In this document: one piece after another, positions 43,111 through 51,053 of the stretch | Layout: each line of letters starts with the position of its first letter | Numbering within the stretch: the first letter of the stretch is position 1 | DNA from: Allobosea robiniae | Lineage (GTDB): Bacteria; Pseudomonadota; Alphaproteobacteria; Rhizobiales; Beijerinckiaceae | Assembly (NCBI RefSeq): GCF_900102525.1 | Contig: NZ_FNBZ01000005.1 | Span: 372,001-436,000, forward strand | DNA length: 64,000 nucleotides | Direction of reading: 5' to 3' | Program-made: the position numbers and the translations under genes | The notes under the pieces: generated by a model | What the model was told of the DNA's origin: nothing | Databases searched by the model: none | What the model saw: the letters and a program-made list of their open reading frames with translations, nothing else

Positions 43111-43926
43111 ATGGGCAAGGTCATCGTCGTCACATCGGGCAAGGGCGGCGTCGGCAAGACGACATCGTCGGCCGCGCTCGGCGCCGCGCTCGCCCAGGGC
43201 GGGGACAAGGTCGTGGTCGTCGATTTCGATGTCGGCCTGCGCAATCTCGACTTGGTCATGGGTGCCGAGCGGCGCGTGGTCTACGACCTCGTCAACGTCA
43301 TCCAGGGCGAGGCCAAGCTCACCCAGGCGCTGATCCGCGACAAGCGGGTCGAGACGCTCTACCTGCTGCCGGCCTCGCAGACCCGCGACAAGGAGAACCT
43401 CACGGCCAAGGGCGTCGAAGCGGTGATCGGTGCGCTCAAGGTGAATTTCGACTGGGTCATCTGCGACAGCCCGGCCGGCATCGAGAGCGGCGCGACGCTG
43501 GCGATGCGCCATGCCGATATCGCGATCGTCGTGACCAATCCGGAAGTGTCCTCGGTGCGCGATTCAGACCGGATCATCGGCCTGCTCGATTCCAAGACGG
43601 TCAAGGCCGAGAATGGCGAGCACATGGAGAAGCACCTGCTGCTGACCCGCTACGACCCGGCCCGGGCCGAGCGTGGCGACATGCTGAAGGTCGACGACGT
43701 CCTCGAAATCCTGTCGATCCCGCTGCTCGGCATCATCCCCGAGAGCATGGACGTGCTGCGCGCCTCCAATATCGGCTCGCCCGTCACGTTGGCGGACCAG
43801 GGCAGCGCGCCTGCCGTGGCCTATTTCGACGCCGTGCGCCGGCTCAAGGGCGAGGCTCTCCCCGTCTCGGTCCCCGGCGAGAAGCGCGGCTTCTTCGGCA
43901 AGTTCTTCGGAAGGAAGGCGGCATGA
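43111..43926 (+). CDS. minD: Septum-site-determining ATPase MinD
   Basis: A 271-residue ParA-type ATPase. The deviant Walker A is VTSGKGGVGKTTSSAALG at residues about 6-23, and VVDFDVGLRNLDLVMG supplies switch I. Walker B lies in WVICDSPAGIESGA near residue 120. The C-terminus ends in a basic amphipathic helix (EKRGFFGKFFGRKAA) that binds the membrane in the ATP state. AGGAG is six bases before the ATG. It overlaps minE by four bases. Confidence 0.97.
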   Translation: MGKVIVVTSGKGGVGKTTSSAALGAALAQGGDKVVVVDFDVGLRNLDLVMGAERRVVYDLVNVIQGEAKLTQALIRDKRVETLYLLPASQTRDKENLTAKGVEAVIGALKVNFDWVICDSPAGIESGATLAMRHADIAIVVTNPEVSSVRDSDRIIGLLDSKTVKAENGEHMEKHLLLTRYDPARAERGDMLKVDDVLEILSIPLLGIIPESMDVLRASNIGSPVTLADQGSAPAVAYFDAVRRLKGEALPVSVPGEKRGFFGKFFGRKAA

Positions 43927-44189
43927 AACTGCTTCGTCTCTTCTCCCGCCCCCGCTCGGCTCCTGCCGCCCGGGAAAGGCTGCAGGTCCTGCTGGCCCAT
44001 GAGCGCGCCAGCAATGCCGGCGATTCCGATCTGCTCGGCAAGCTGCGCGACGAAATCCTGCGCGCGATCTCCAAGCACATGCAGATCGACGACGACAAGG
44101 TCAGCGTCCGGATGGAGCGCGGCGCCCAGGTCTCGACGCTCGCCGTCGATATCGAGGTCCCCTTCGACGTCGGCAAGAAGGCGGCCTGA
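43923..44189 (+). CDS. minE: Cell-division topological specificity factor MinE
   Basis: An 88-residue protein. The N-terminal MinD-activating stretch is RERLQVLLAHERASN, and the C-terminal dimer domain includes LLGKLRDEILRAISKHMQID and TLAVDIEVPF. The start overlaps the minD stop as ATGA, so the two are translated together. MinE drives the pole-to-pole oscillation of MinCD. Confidence 0.97.
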   Translation: MKLLRLFSRPRSAPAARERLQVLLAHERASNAGDSDLLGKLRDEILRAISKHMQIDDDKVSVRMERGAQVSTLAVDIEVPFDVGKKAA

Positions 44190-44222
44190 CGGCCGGACAT
44201 TCCCTCGGGCGTGCGACGGCTC

Positions 44223-44741
44223 TCAACCGTTTGCGCGCCCGATGATCGCGTCGACCTCGTCGCGATCGATGCGGCGTCGATCGGACAATCGCCGGGCGAT
44301 CGCTGCCTGGGCCGCCAGCATCGCCGGGCGATAGAGAATGGCCGTCGCCGCGTTGGCGCAGCGGGCCCGCAGCCCAGCCTCATCCGGCGGTTGCAGCAGC
44401 GCGATATAGGGCATCATCTGCTGGAGATCGTCCTCATGGGAGGCGATCGCACCCGGATACCATTTCAAGCCTTCCTCGTTCCAGTAGATCATCTCGCCGC
44501 AATACCCGGCGGACAGGATCGTGATCTCGACCTCCGCGCGCTGGAGATCGATCGGATTGCCGCTCTGGAAGCCTCGGCTGTAGGGCTCGAAACAGGTCTC
44601 GCCGGAGGACCCATAAGGCGGCCGCAGCCAGGCATGCGTGATGTAGCGCCGGTGATGCCAGCCGACGACAATATGGCCGGCTTCGTGAAAGGCGCAGGCG
44701 GCGCGCCGGATATCGGCCGGGATGTCGCTGAGAATCGGCAT
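44223..44741 (-). CDS. Stand-alone FtsH-like (M41) zinc-peptidase domain protein
   Basis: A 172-residue protein with no AAA domain and no membrane helix. H19-E20-A21-G22-H23 in CAFHEAGHIVVGWHH is the HExxH zinc motif in the HEAGH form of FtsH. ILSAGYCGEMIYW (about 74-86) parallels the LAGRAAEE helix of M41. HEDDLQQM (101-108) could supply the third zinc-ligand Asp, as FtsH does. No family is recognised beyond this. It lies alone between minE (convergent) and a LysR gene on the same strand. Function unknown. Confidence 0.7.
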   Translation of the reverse strand: MPILSDIPADIRRAACAFHEAGHIVVGWHHRRYITHAWLRPPYGSSGETCFEPYSRGFQSGNPIDLQRAEVEITILSAGYCGEMIYWNEEGLKWYPGAIASHEDDLQQMMPYIALLQPPDEAGLRARCANAATAILYRPAMLAAQAAIARRLSDRRRIDRDEVDAIIGRANG

Positions 44742-44796
44742 TCCGACTGACTGTCACCGGCAGCAGCTTTTGCGCAACCGCAACGTAAGCCGATCG

Positions 44797-45720
44797 TCAG
44801 GGTTCGCTGCCTGGCGCGCCGGTCCCCGGGAGCAGCCCGCTGCCGTGCCCCTCGACCAGGATCTCGACGAAACGCGCCGCCAGACGGGCCAGGGGCCGGC
44901 TCCGCACCGTCATCAGGCATATGGTGATCGGCAGTTCCGGCGTCACATCCAGCCTGACCAGCCCCTCGAAGCGCTGGGCCTGCGTCAGCAGGCTGTCGAT
45001 CAGGATGACATCGCCCTGGCGCGCCAGCAGATGCGCAGCGGAAATGCTGTAGGGCACGGTCATGAAGGGTGCATAGTCGAGACCCGCCTTTTCATGGGCG
45101 CGCGCGATCAGCCAGCCCAGCGGCGATTTCTCGCGATCGAAGCAGATCAGCCGGTGATCCCGAAGCTCGGGCAAGCTGACCCGGCCGCGGCGCGCCAGCG
45201 GGTCGTCCTCGCGAACGAGGGCGATGATCGAGGCCTGGGCGAAAGGCGTCAGGGCGATGTCGTCGGTGACGCGGGGCGAGAACATCACGCCGAGATCGGC
45301 CGCGCCCTTCGACAGCTCCGTCGGTGCATCGCCCATGATCAACTCGATGCGGGCGTGGGGATATTCCGTCACCAGTCGCCTGATCGCCTGCGCGATGAGC
45401 CCCTGGCCGATGCTGGGCGTCGAAGCGATCCGCAGCGGCAAAGCGCGCCCGGACCGCAGATCGCCGACGGCTTCGCGCAAGATGTGCCATTCGTCCTCGA
45501 CTTGGCCCAACGCCGACATCAGGCCGCGGGCCTGAGGGCGCAGGACGAGGCGACCATCGCTGCGATCGAAGACCGGGATGCCGAGGGTCGCCTCGCTGCG
45601 GGCGATAATCTTGCTCACGGCCGATTGCGTCAGATGGAGCTGGCGCGCGGCCTCGACGGTGGTGCCGCAACGATCGACGGCGCGCAGCACCGTCGCGTGA
45701 GACGGCGTCAATGCCTTCAT
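44797..45720 (-). CDS. LysR-family regulator (second of a coupled pair)
   Basis: A 307-residue LysR protein. The DNA-binding part is at about residues 5-65 (GTTVEAARQLHLTQSAVSKI), and the effector domain opens with LPLRIASTPSIGQGLIAQAI near residue 94. The start ATG overlaps the stop of the preceding LysR gene by four bases (ATGA). Two adjacent, translationally coupled LysR genes are rare. The two proteins differ clearly in sequence, so this is not a recent duplication. It probably regulates the transporter operon starting at 46708. Confidence 0.9.
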   Translation of the reverse strand: MKALTPSHATVLRAVDRCGTTVEAARQLHLTQSAVSKIIARSEATLGIPVFDRSDGRLVLRPQARGLMSALGQVEDEWHILREAVGDLRSGRALPLRIASTPSIGQGLIAQAIRRLVTEYPHARIELIMGDAPTELSKGAADLGVMFSPRVTDDIALTPFAQASIIALVREDDPLARRGRVSLPELRDHRLICFDREKSPLGWLIARAHEKAGLDYAPFMTVPYSISAAHLLARQGDVILIDSLLTQAQRFEGLVRLDVTPELPITICLMTVRSRPLARLAARFVEILVEGHGSGLLPGTGAPGSEP

Positions 45721-46592
45721 GCGCCATCTCCCACGAGATGTTCGAGCAGGACGTGCGCCGCAGGGTCCAGCGGTGCGCCGTCGCGGTGATGCGCAAAGGC
45801 CGTGACGAGAGGGCTCTCGTCGAGCGGACGCACCGCCAGCCCCTGCGTCAGGCCGCTGCTGATGACGAAGCCGTCGACGACGGCGATGCCGACGCCCTCG
45901 CGCGCCAGATGGCAGGCACTGTCCGTATGGCGCACGGTGATCGCGATCCGGTCGGACAGGCCGGCTCGCCCCAGCGCGTCCTGAAAGCTGTCGGCCAGAC
46001 TGATGCCGTCAGGCCCGTAGCTGATCAGGCGCTGGCCTTCGAGATTGTCGCGCGCCAGCCTGTCATGGCCGGCGAGCGGATGAGCCTCGTCGAGCACGCA
46101 GACCAGCGGGCTGCAGCGCAGCACGATGTCGCGCAATCCTTCGGTCGCCATCGGGCCGTAGGAAATCGCGAGATCGACCTCATTGGCGCTGAGGTGGTCG
46201 CGGACATGGTCGAACATCACTTCGACGGCGGCTCGATCGGCCAGGTCACGGCGTGCGCCGGCGATGGCCGGCGGCAGGATGCTGTGCGCCAATCCCGGCA
46301 CCGTCGCGATCCGCAGGCGGTCGGCCATGCCGACGCGGATCATGTCGGCTTCGTGGTGCGCCCGGCGCAGAGCCCCGAAGGCCGGGCGCGCGAGCCGATT
46401 CAGCTCCAGTGCCTCGGGTGTCGGCGTCAGCCGGCCCTGGACGATCGCGACGAGGCTGAGATCGAGCTCCCTTTCGGCAAGACGCAATGCCTTGATCACG
46501 GCGGACTGGCTGACACCGAGGGCCTGGGCCGCTTCACCGGTGCCGCCAAGCCGAACGAAAGCATCGATCACCTGCAGCGCGCCGAGCCTCAT
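45717..46592 (-). CDS. LysR-family regulator (first of a coupled pair)
   Basis: A 291-residue LysR protein with DNA-binding helix GGTGEAAQALGVSQSAVIKA at about residues 15-35 and an effector domain from about residue 90 (LRIATVPGLAHSILPPAIAG). It is divergent from the peptide-binding-protein gene at 46708, which it likely controls. The gap contains a GTTGATAAAC dyad near 46609 on the + strand, a possible site. It is translationally coupled to the next LysR gene, so the two may act together. Confidence 0.9.
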   Translation of the reverse strand: MRLGALQVIDAFVRLGGTGEAAQALGVSQSAVIKALRLAERELDLSLVAIVQGRLTPTPEALELNRLARPAFGALRRAHHEADMIRVGMADRLRIATVPGLAHSILPPAIAGARRDLADRAAVEVMFDHVRDHLSANEVDLAISYGPMATEGLRDIVLRCSPLVCVLDEAHPLAGHDRLARDNLEGQRLISYGPDGISLADSFQDALGRAGLSDRIAITVRHTDSACHLAREGVGIAVVDGFVISSGLTQGLAVRPLDESPLVTAFAHHRDGAPLDPAAHVLLEHLVGDGA

Positions 46593-46707
46593 CCAGGCTA
46601 TTCCGTTTGGTTGATAAACTTGCCGAATGTTTCATTTGCGAGACTAGGCGCGCCCGTGGGAGGTTGCAAGCTGCCGCCGGCAGAGCGGCCAAGATCAGGG
46701 GATCTCC

Positions 46708-48234
46708 ATGACCACGTTTCGCTCCATGGCATCGGCTGCCGCGCTCGCGCTTTCCATCCTCGGCCCGGCTCTGACCATCGCGCCCTCCAGCGCCTTCGCG
46801 CAGGGCGTTCTCAAGCTGGCGCAGACGCAGGACCTCGTCTCGCTCGACCCGATCGCGACCAGCGACAACCCGTCGATCTATGCGCAATTGCTGATCTACG
46901 ACACCTTGCTGCGCCCGAGCACGGATGCCAGCAAGCTGGAGCCCGGCCTTGCCGAAAGCTGGACGGTCAGCGATGACGGCCTGACCTATAGCTTCAAGCT
47001 CAGGCAAGCGAAGTTCTCGGACGGCACGCCCGTCACCGCCGCCGACGTCGCCTTCTCGCTGAAGCGCGCCGGCAGCGACGCGTCGAGCTGGAAGCGCTTC
47101 TTCTCCGGCATCGACGCCATCGAGACGCCGGACGAGCGCACCGTCGTGCTCAAGCTGAAGACCGTGTTCACTCCGCTGCTCAACAACCTCGCCCTGTTCT
47201 CCTCGGCGATCCTGCCGCAGAAGGCGTTCGAGGCCGCTCCCGACAAGTTCTTCGAGAAGCCGATCGGCTCCGGCCCCTTCACCGTCGCGGCCTGGAACAA
47301 GGGCCAGGCGCTCTCGCTCAAGAAGAACGCGCATTACTGGCAGGCCGGCAAGCCGAGCCTGGACGGCGCCGAGATCATGGTCCTGCCCGAGGGCAACAGC
47401 CGCGTGCTGAAGCTGCAGGCCGGCGAGATCGACGCCGCCCTCGAGATCCCGCTCAACCAGATGCAGAGCCTCGGCCGCGCCGGCACGATCAAGACCGCCG
47501 TCGCCAACGTGCTGCGCACCGATTTCGTGCTGCTGAACACCAAGAAGAAGCCCTTCGACGATGTCCGCGTCCGCCAGGCGCTGAACTACGCCATCGACAA
47601 GGAAGGGCTGGTCAAGGCACTGCTCTACGGCGCCGGCAAGGTCGCGAACTCGCCGATGCCGCTGATGGCCTATGCCGATCCCGACCTGAAGCCCTATGCG
47701 CATGACGTCGCCAAGGCCAAGGCGCTGCTCAAGGAAGCCGGCTATGCCGACGGCTTCAAGACCTCGCTGCTGGTGCATTCCGGCCGGCCGCTGCATCGCC
47801 AGCTCGGCCAGGCGCTGCAGAGCGCGCTCGCGCAGATCGGCGTCACCGCCGAGATCCGCCTCGTCGAAGGCGGCACGCATTGGTCGACCACCAAGGCCGG
47901 CGACTACGAGATGGCCGTCTCATACGCCTCCAGCGACACGATCGACCCCGACCAGATGGCCGGCTTCCTGATCGTCAATCCGGAGCGCGCCAACGCCTAC
48001 CACACCGAGTGGAAGAACGAGCGCGTCAACGAGCTCTATGCGAAGGAGCGCGCCACCAAGGACGGGCCGGAGCGCGGCGCGATGTTCAGGGAGATGGTCA
48101 AGCTCTCGCATGAGGGCGCGCCATCGATCTTCCTGTTCTATCCCGGCACGCCTTATGCCTATCGCAGCAATGTCAGCGGGTTCGAGGTATTGCCGACCGG
48201 CAATTTCCGCCTCGAAGACGTCAAGATGAAGTGA
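46708..48234 (+). CDS. Peptide-type ABC solute-binding protein
   Basis: A 508-residue SBP-family-5 protein with a long signal peptide (cleaved near AFA-QG, residue 31). Marks of the family are LKLAQTQDLVSLDPIATSDN, KFSDGTPVTAADVAFSLKRA and RVRQALNYAIDKEGLVKALL. GGGGA stands five bases before the ATG. It leads a + strand operon with DppB, DppC and a serine hydrolase, behind the tandem LysR pair. The ligand is probably a peptide or other amide. Confidence 0.93.
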   Translation: MTTFRSMASAAALALSILGPALTIAPSSAFAQGVLKLAQTQDLVSLDPIATSDNPSIYAQLLIYDTLLRPSTDASKLEPGLAESWTVSDDGLTYSFKLRQAKFSDGTPVTAADVAFSLKRAGSDASSWKRFFSGIDAIETPDERTVVLKLKTVFTPLLNNLALFSSAILPQKAFEAAPDKFFEKPIGSGPFTVAAWNKGQALSLKKNAHYWQAGKPSLDGAEIMVLPEGNSRVLKLQAGEIDAALEIPLNQMQSLGRAGTIKTAVANVLRTDFVLLNTKKKPFDDVRVRQALNYAIDKEGLVKALLYGAGKVANSPMPLMAYADPDLKPYAHDVAKAKALLKEAGYADGFKTSLLVHSGRPLHRQLGQALQSALAQIGVTAEIRLVEGGTHWSTTKAGDYEMAVSYASSDTIDPDQMAGFLIVNPERANAYHTEWKNERVNELYAKERATKDGPERGAMFREMVKLSHEGAPSIFLFYPGTPYAYRSNVSGFEVLPTGNFRLEDVKMK

Positions 48235-48259
48235 GGACGGGGCATAAAGTGAGGACGGG
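48229..48259 (+). repeat. Tandem 13-bp repeat at the end of the binding-protein gene
   Basis: AAGTGAGGACGGG occurs at 48229-48241 and again at 48247-48259, a period of 18 bp. The first copy contains the real stop codon, and the second repeats the same in-frame AAG-TGA. It looks like a small local duplication giving a back-up stop. Confidence 0.7.
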
Positions 48260-48295
48260 ACGGCCTCCGGCCGCCCTGCCCCCAGGCCCGCTGCC

Positions 48296-49231
48296 ATGCT
48301 GACCTATATCCTCAAGCGGCTCGTCCAGCTCGTCCCGGTGCTGTTCGGCATCACGCTGGCCTGCTTCTTCCTGCTCAGGGCGTTGCCGGGCGACCCGGCG
48401 ACGCTGCTGCTCGGTGCCCGCGGCGGAGCGGACGAGATCGCCGCGATGAAGCAGCGGCTCGGGCTCGACCTGCCGCTGTGGCGGCAATATCTGCTCTTCC
48501 TCGGCGACATCCTGTCCGGCAGCCTTGGCCGCTCGGTCGTCTACGGCCAGCCGGTGATCTCGCTGGTGCTGGAGCGCCTGCCCGCGACGCTCTGGCTCGT
48601 CGCCTACTCGACCGTGATCGCGGTCGTGCTGACGATCCCGCTGGCGCTGTGGTCGGCCGTGAAGCGCGACCGGGCGCCGGATGTGCTGGTCAAGCTCGTC
48701 TTCACGGTGCTGCTCGCGATCCCGTCCTTCTGGCTCGGGCTCGTGCTGGTCGTCATCCTCGCCATCTGGGTGCCGCTGTTCCCGACCTCGGGCTACGGTA
48801 CGGGCCTGTTCTCGCGCCTGCATCACCTGACGCTGCCGGCCTTCGTGATCGCGCTGGCGACGGCTTCCCTGACGATCCGCAGCCTGCGCAGCGGCATCCT
48901 CAACGTGCTCGGCTCGGACTATGTCACCACCGCTCGCGCCAAGGGCAACGCCACCGGGCGCACCATGCGCGTCCATGTGCTGCCGAACGCGCTGATCAGC
49001 TCGATCTCGGTGCTCGGCGCCCATACCAGCTGGGTGATCGGCGGGACGGTGGTGATCGAGACCGTCTTCGCGCTGCCCGGCCTCGGCTCGCTCTTCGTCG
49101 AGTCGATCTTCGCCCGCGACTACCCGATGATACAGGGGCTGACGATCGTCTTCGCCGTGCTCGTCGTCCTGATCAATCTCGCGACGGACATCGCCTATGC
49201 GCTGGCCGACCCGCGCATCAGGCTGGATTGA
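48296..49231 (+). CDS. Peptide-type ABC transporter permease, DppB family
   Basis: A 311-residue, six-helix permease. MLTYILKRLVQLVPVLFGIT is the typical first helix and LLRALPGDPATLLLGARGGA the diagnostic segment. The coupling loop is YVTTARAKGNATGRTMRVHV near residue 205, and VVIETVFALPGLGSLF follows. It is 61 bp after the binding protein and five bases before the DppC gene. The ribosome site is weak. Confidence 0.93.
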   Translation: MLTYILKRLVQLVPVLFGITLACFFLLRALPGDPATLLLGARGGADEIAAMKQRLGLDLPLWRQYLLFLGDILSGSLGRSVVYGQPVISLVLERLPATLWLVAYSTVIAVVLTIPLALWSAVKRDRAPDVLVKLVFTVLLAIPSFWLGLVLVVILAIWVPLFPTSGYGTGLFSRLHHLTLPAFVIALATASLTIRSLRSGILNVLGSDYVTTARAKGNATGRTMRVHVLPNALISSISVLGAHTSWVIGGTVVIETVFALPGLGSLFVESIFARDYPMIQGLTIVFAVLVVLINLATDIAYALADPRIRLD

Positions 49232-49235
49232 AGCG

Positions 49236-50048
49236 ATGAGCAAGCGCCGCCTCGATCCGACGCTCCTCGTCGGCCTCGTCATGCTCCTGCTGCTCGCCCT
49301 GCTCGTCGGGCTGGGCCAAGTCTGGACGCCGCACGATCCCTTCCTGGTCGATTACGGCAACACGCTGCAGCCGCCCTCGACCAAGCACTGGCTCGGCACC
49401 GACGATCTCGGCCGCGACGTTGCCTCGCGGGTGATGGCTGGCGGGCTGGTCGATCTGCGGGTCGCGCTCATCTGCGTCATGGCTCCGGCGCTCCTGGGCA
49501 TCGCGATCGGCGCACTGGCGGGCTTCGTCGGCGGGCGGGTCGACACCGTGATCATGCGCATCACCGACATCTTCTGGGCCTTCCCCTTCCATGTGCTGGT
49601 GATCGCCATCGTCGGCGTGCTCGGGCCGGGCGAGGCCAATCTCTATCTCGCCTTCCTGCTGGTGAACTGGATCTCGTTCGCCCGCATCACGCGCGGCGAG
49701 GTACTGGTGCTGCGCGAGCTCGAATATGTGCAGGCGGCGCGCAGCTTCGGCTCGACCGATACCCGCATCATCGCCGCGCATATCCTGCCCAACGCCGTGA
49801 CGCCGTCGATCGTCTACGCCATGGCCGACGTCGTGCTGACGATCCTGGCCGTGACCTCGCTCTCCTTCCTCGGCCTCGGCATCCAGCCACCGACCCCGGA
49901 ATGGGGGCTGATGATCGCCGACGGGCGCCAGTTCATGTTCGACGCCTGGTGGATCGCAACCGCTCCCGGCCTCGCCATCATCTACACCGGCGTGACCTTC
50001 GCCCTGATCGGCGAGGGCCTCGACACGGCCTTGCGCCCCAAGGGCTGA
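49236..50048 (+). CDS. Peptide-type ABC transporter permease, DppC family
   Basis: A 270-residue permease from the ATG at 49236; an upstream in-frame ATG lies inside the DppB gene. HWLGTDDLGRDVASRVMAGG is the diagnostic DppC motif near residue 55, and the coupling loop is VQAARSFGSTDTRIIAAHIL near 165. FLGLGIQPPTPEWGLMI closes the pattern. No ATPase gene follows. It forms a channel with the DppB protein before it. Confidence 0.93.
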   Translation: MSKRRLDPTLLVGLVMLLLLALLVGLGQVWTPHDPFLVDYGNTLQPPSTKHWLGTDDLGRDVASRVMAGGLVDLRVALICVMAPALLGIAIGALAGFVGGRVDTVIMRITDIFWAFPFHVLVIAIVGVLGPGEANLYLAFLLVNWISFARITRGEVLVLRELEYVQAARSFGSTDTRIIAAHILPNAVTPSIVYAMADVVLTILAVTSLSFLGLGIQPPTPEWGLMIADGRQFMFDAWWIATAPGLAIIYTGVTFALIGEGLDTALRPKG

Positions 50049-50083
50049 CCCATCTCCCCGATGACCTGCTTCGCGAGACGACC

Positions 50084-51007
50084 ATGAGCTTCTTCACCGA
50101 CAGTTCCGACCTCAAGCGGATCGGCGCCCTGATCGAGGCCCATGCCGCCCCGGTCTATGCCGCGCGCAGCGTCCCCTTCACGCAGTTCGCCTATGTCCTG
50201 ACCCGGCCGGCGCCGGAGCCCGGCCGCAAGCCCGAGGGCGCTGCATTGCGACAGGACTGGCGCGCCTATCCCTGCTCTCTGGTGAAGGTGTTCCACCTCG
50301 TCGCCGCGCAATTGCGGCTGGAGGACGGGCGGCTCTCGCCCCATGGCGAGCTCGACCGCGCCATGCGCGACATGATCCTGTGGTCGTCGAACTCCGCGAC
50401 GAACTACATCATCGACCTCCTGACGGGCACGACCGGCGATACGCTGCTGAATGATGCCGAGATGGGTGCCTGGTGCGAGCGCCGCGAGGAGATCAACCGG
50501 ATCTTCGCCGGGCTGGGCTGGCCGGAACTCGCCGGCATCAATCTCAACCAGAAGCTGATGGACGACCTGCGCTACGGCCGGGAGAAGGTCGCGCTCGACC
50601 GCTCGGCCGCCGGGCACAACTGCCTGACGCCGATCGCGATGGCGCGATTGATGCACGAGATCTTCAACGACTCCGCCCTGCTGCCGCCGGCGCGCCTTGC
50701 CGTCATCCGCGACCATCTCGCGCGCGATGCCGATCATCCCGAGCGCGGCCGCGGCATCTACCAGCTCCTCGGCTATCTCGGCGATGCGCTGCCGCGCGGC
50801 ACACAGATCTGGTCCAAGGCCGGCCGCACGCGCTGGCTTGGCGACGACCGCGCCTCGTTCCGCCGGCATGACACGCTGCGCGCGATCCTGCCTGCCGGGC
50901 AGGAATTCCGGCTCACCGTCTTCACCCAGGGCGAGGCCATCGCCGAGGACGAGAGCTTCCTGCCGGCGATCGGGGCACTGGTCGCAACCGAATTGTCGCG
51001 AGCCTGA
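50084..51007 (+). CDS. Class-A beta-lactamase-like serine hydrolase
   Basis: A 307-residue protein from the ATG at 50084; the longer open frame from 49901 overlaps the permease gene. The S-x-x-K motif is S65-L-V-K68 in YPCSLVKVF. A second motif of S-x-N type is in WSSNSATNYII near residue 102, and KAG replaces the KTG triad. There is no signal peptide, so it is probably cytosolic and not a resistance enzyme. As last gene of a peptide-uptake operon, it likely hydrolyses an imported amide or ester. Confidence 0.8.
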   Translation: MSFFTDSSDLKRIGALIEAHAAPVYAARSVPFTQFAYVLTRPAPEPGRKPEGAALRQDWRAYPCSLVKVFHLVAAQLRLEDGRLSPHGELDRAMRDMILWSSNSATNYIIDLLTGTTGDTLLNDAEMGAWCERREEINRIFAGLGWPELAGINLNQKLMDDLRYGREKVALDRSAAGHNCLTPIAMARLMHEIFNDSALLPPARLAVIRDHLARDADHPERGRGIYQLLGYLGDALPRGTQIWSKAGRTRWLGDDRASFRRHDTLRAILPAGQEFRLTVFTQGEAIAEDESFLPAIGALVATELSRA

Positions 51008-51053
51008 CGCCGCATCAGAATGCGTGGTGCGTTCTCCGGCGTGTTCTCGTGGC

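Noticed and set aside
50084..51007. Beta-lactam resistance gene
   Set aside because: No signal peptide, KAG in place of KTG, and position in a peptide-uptake operon argue for a metabolic hydrolase.
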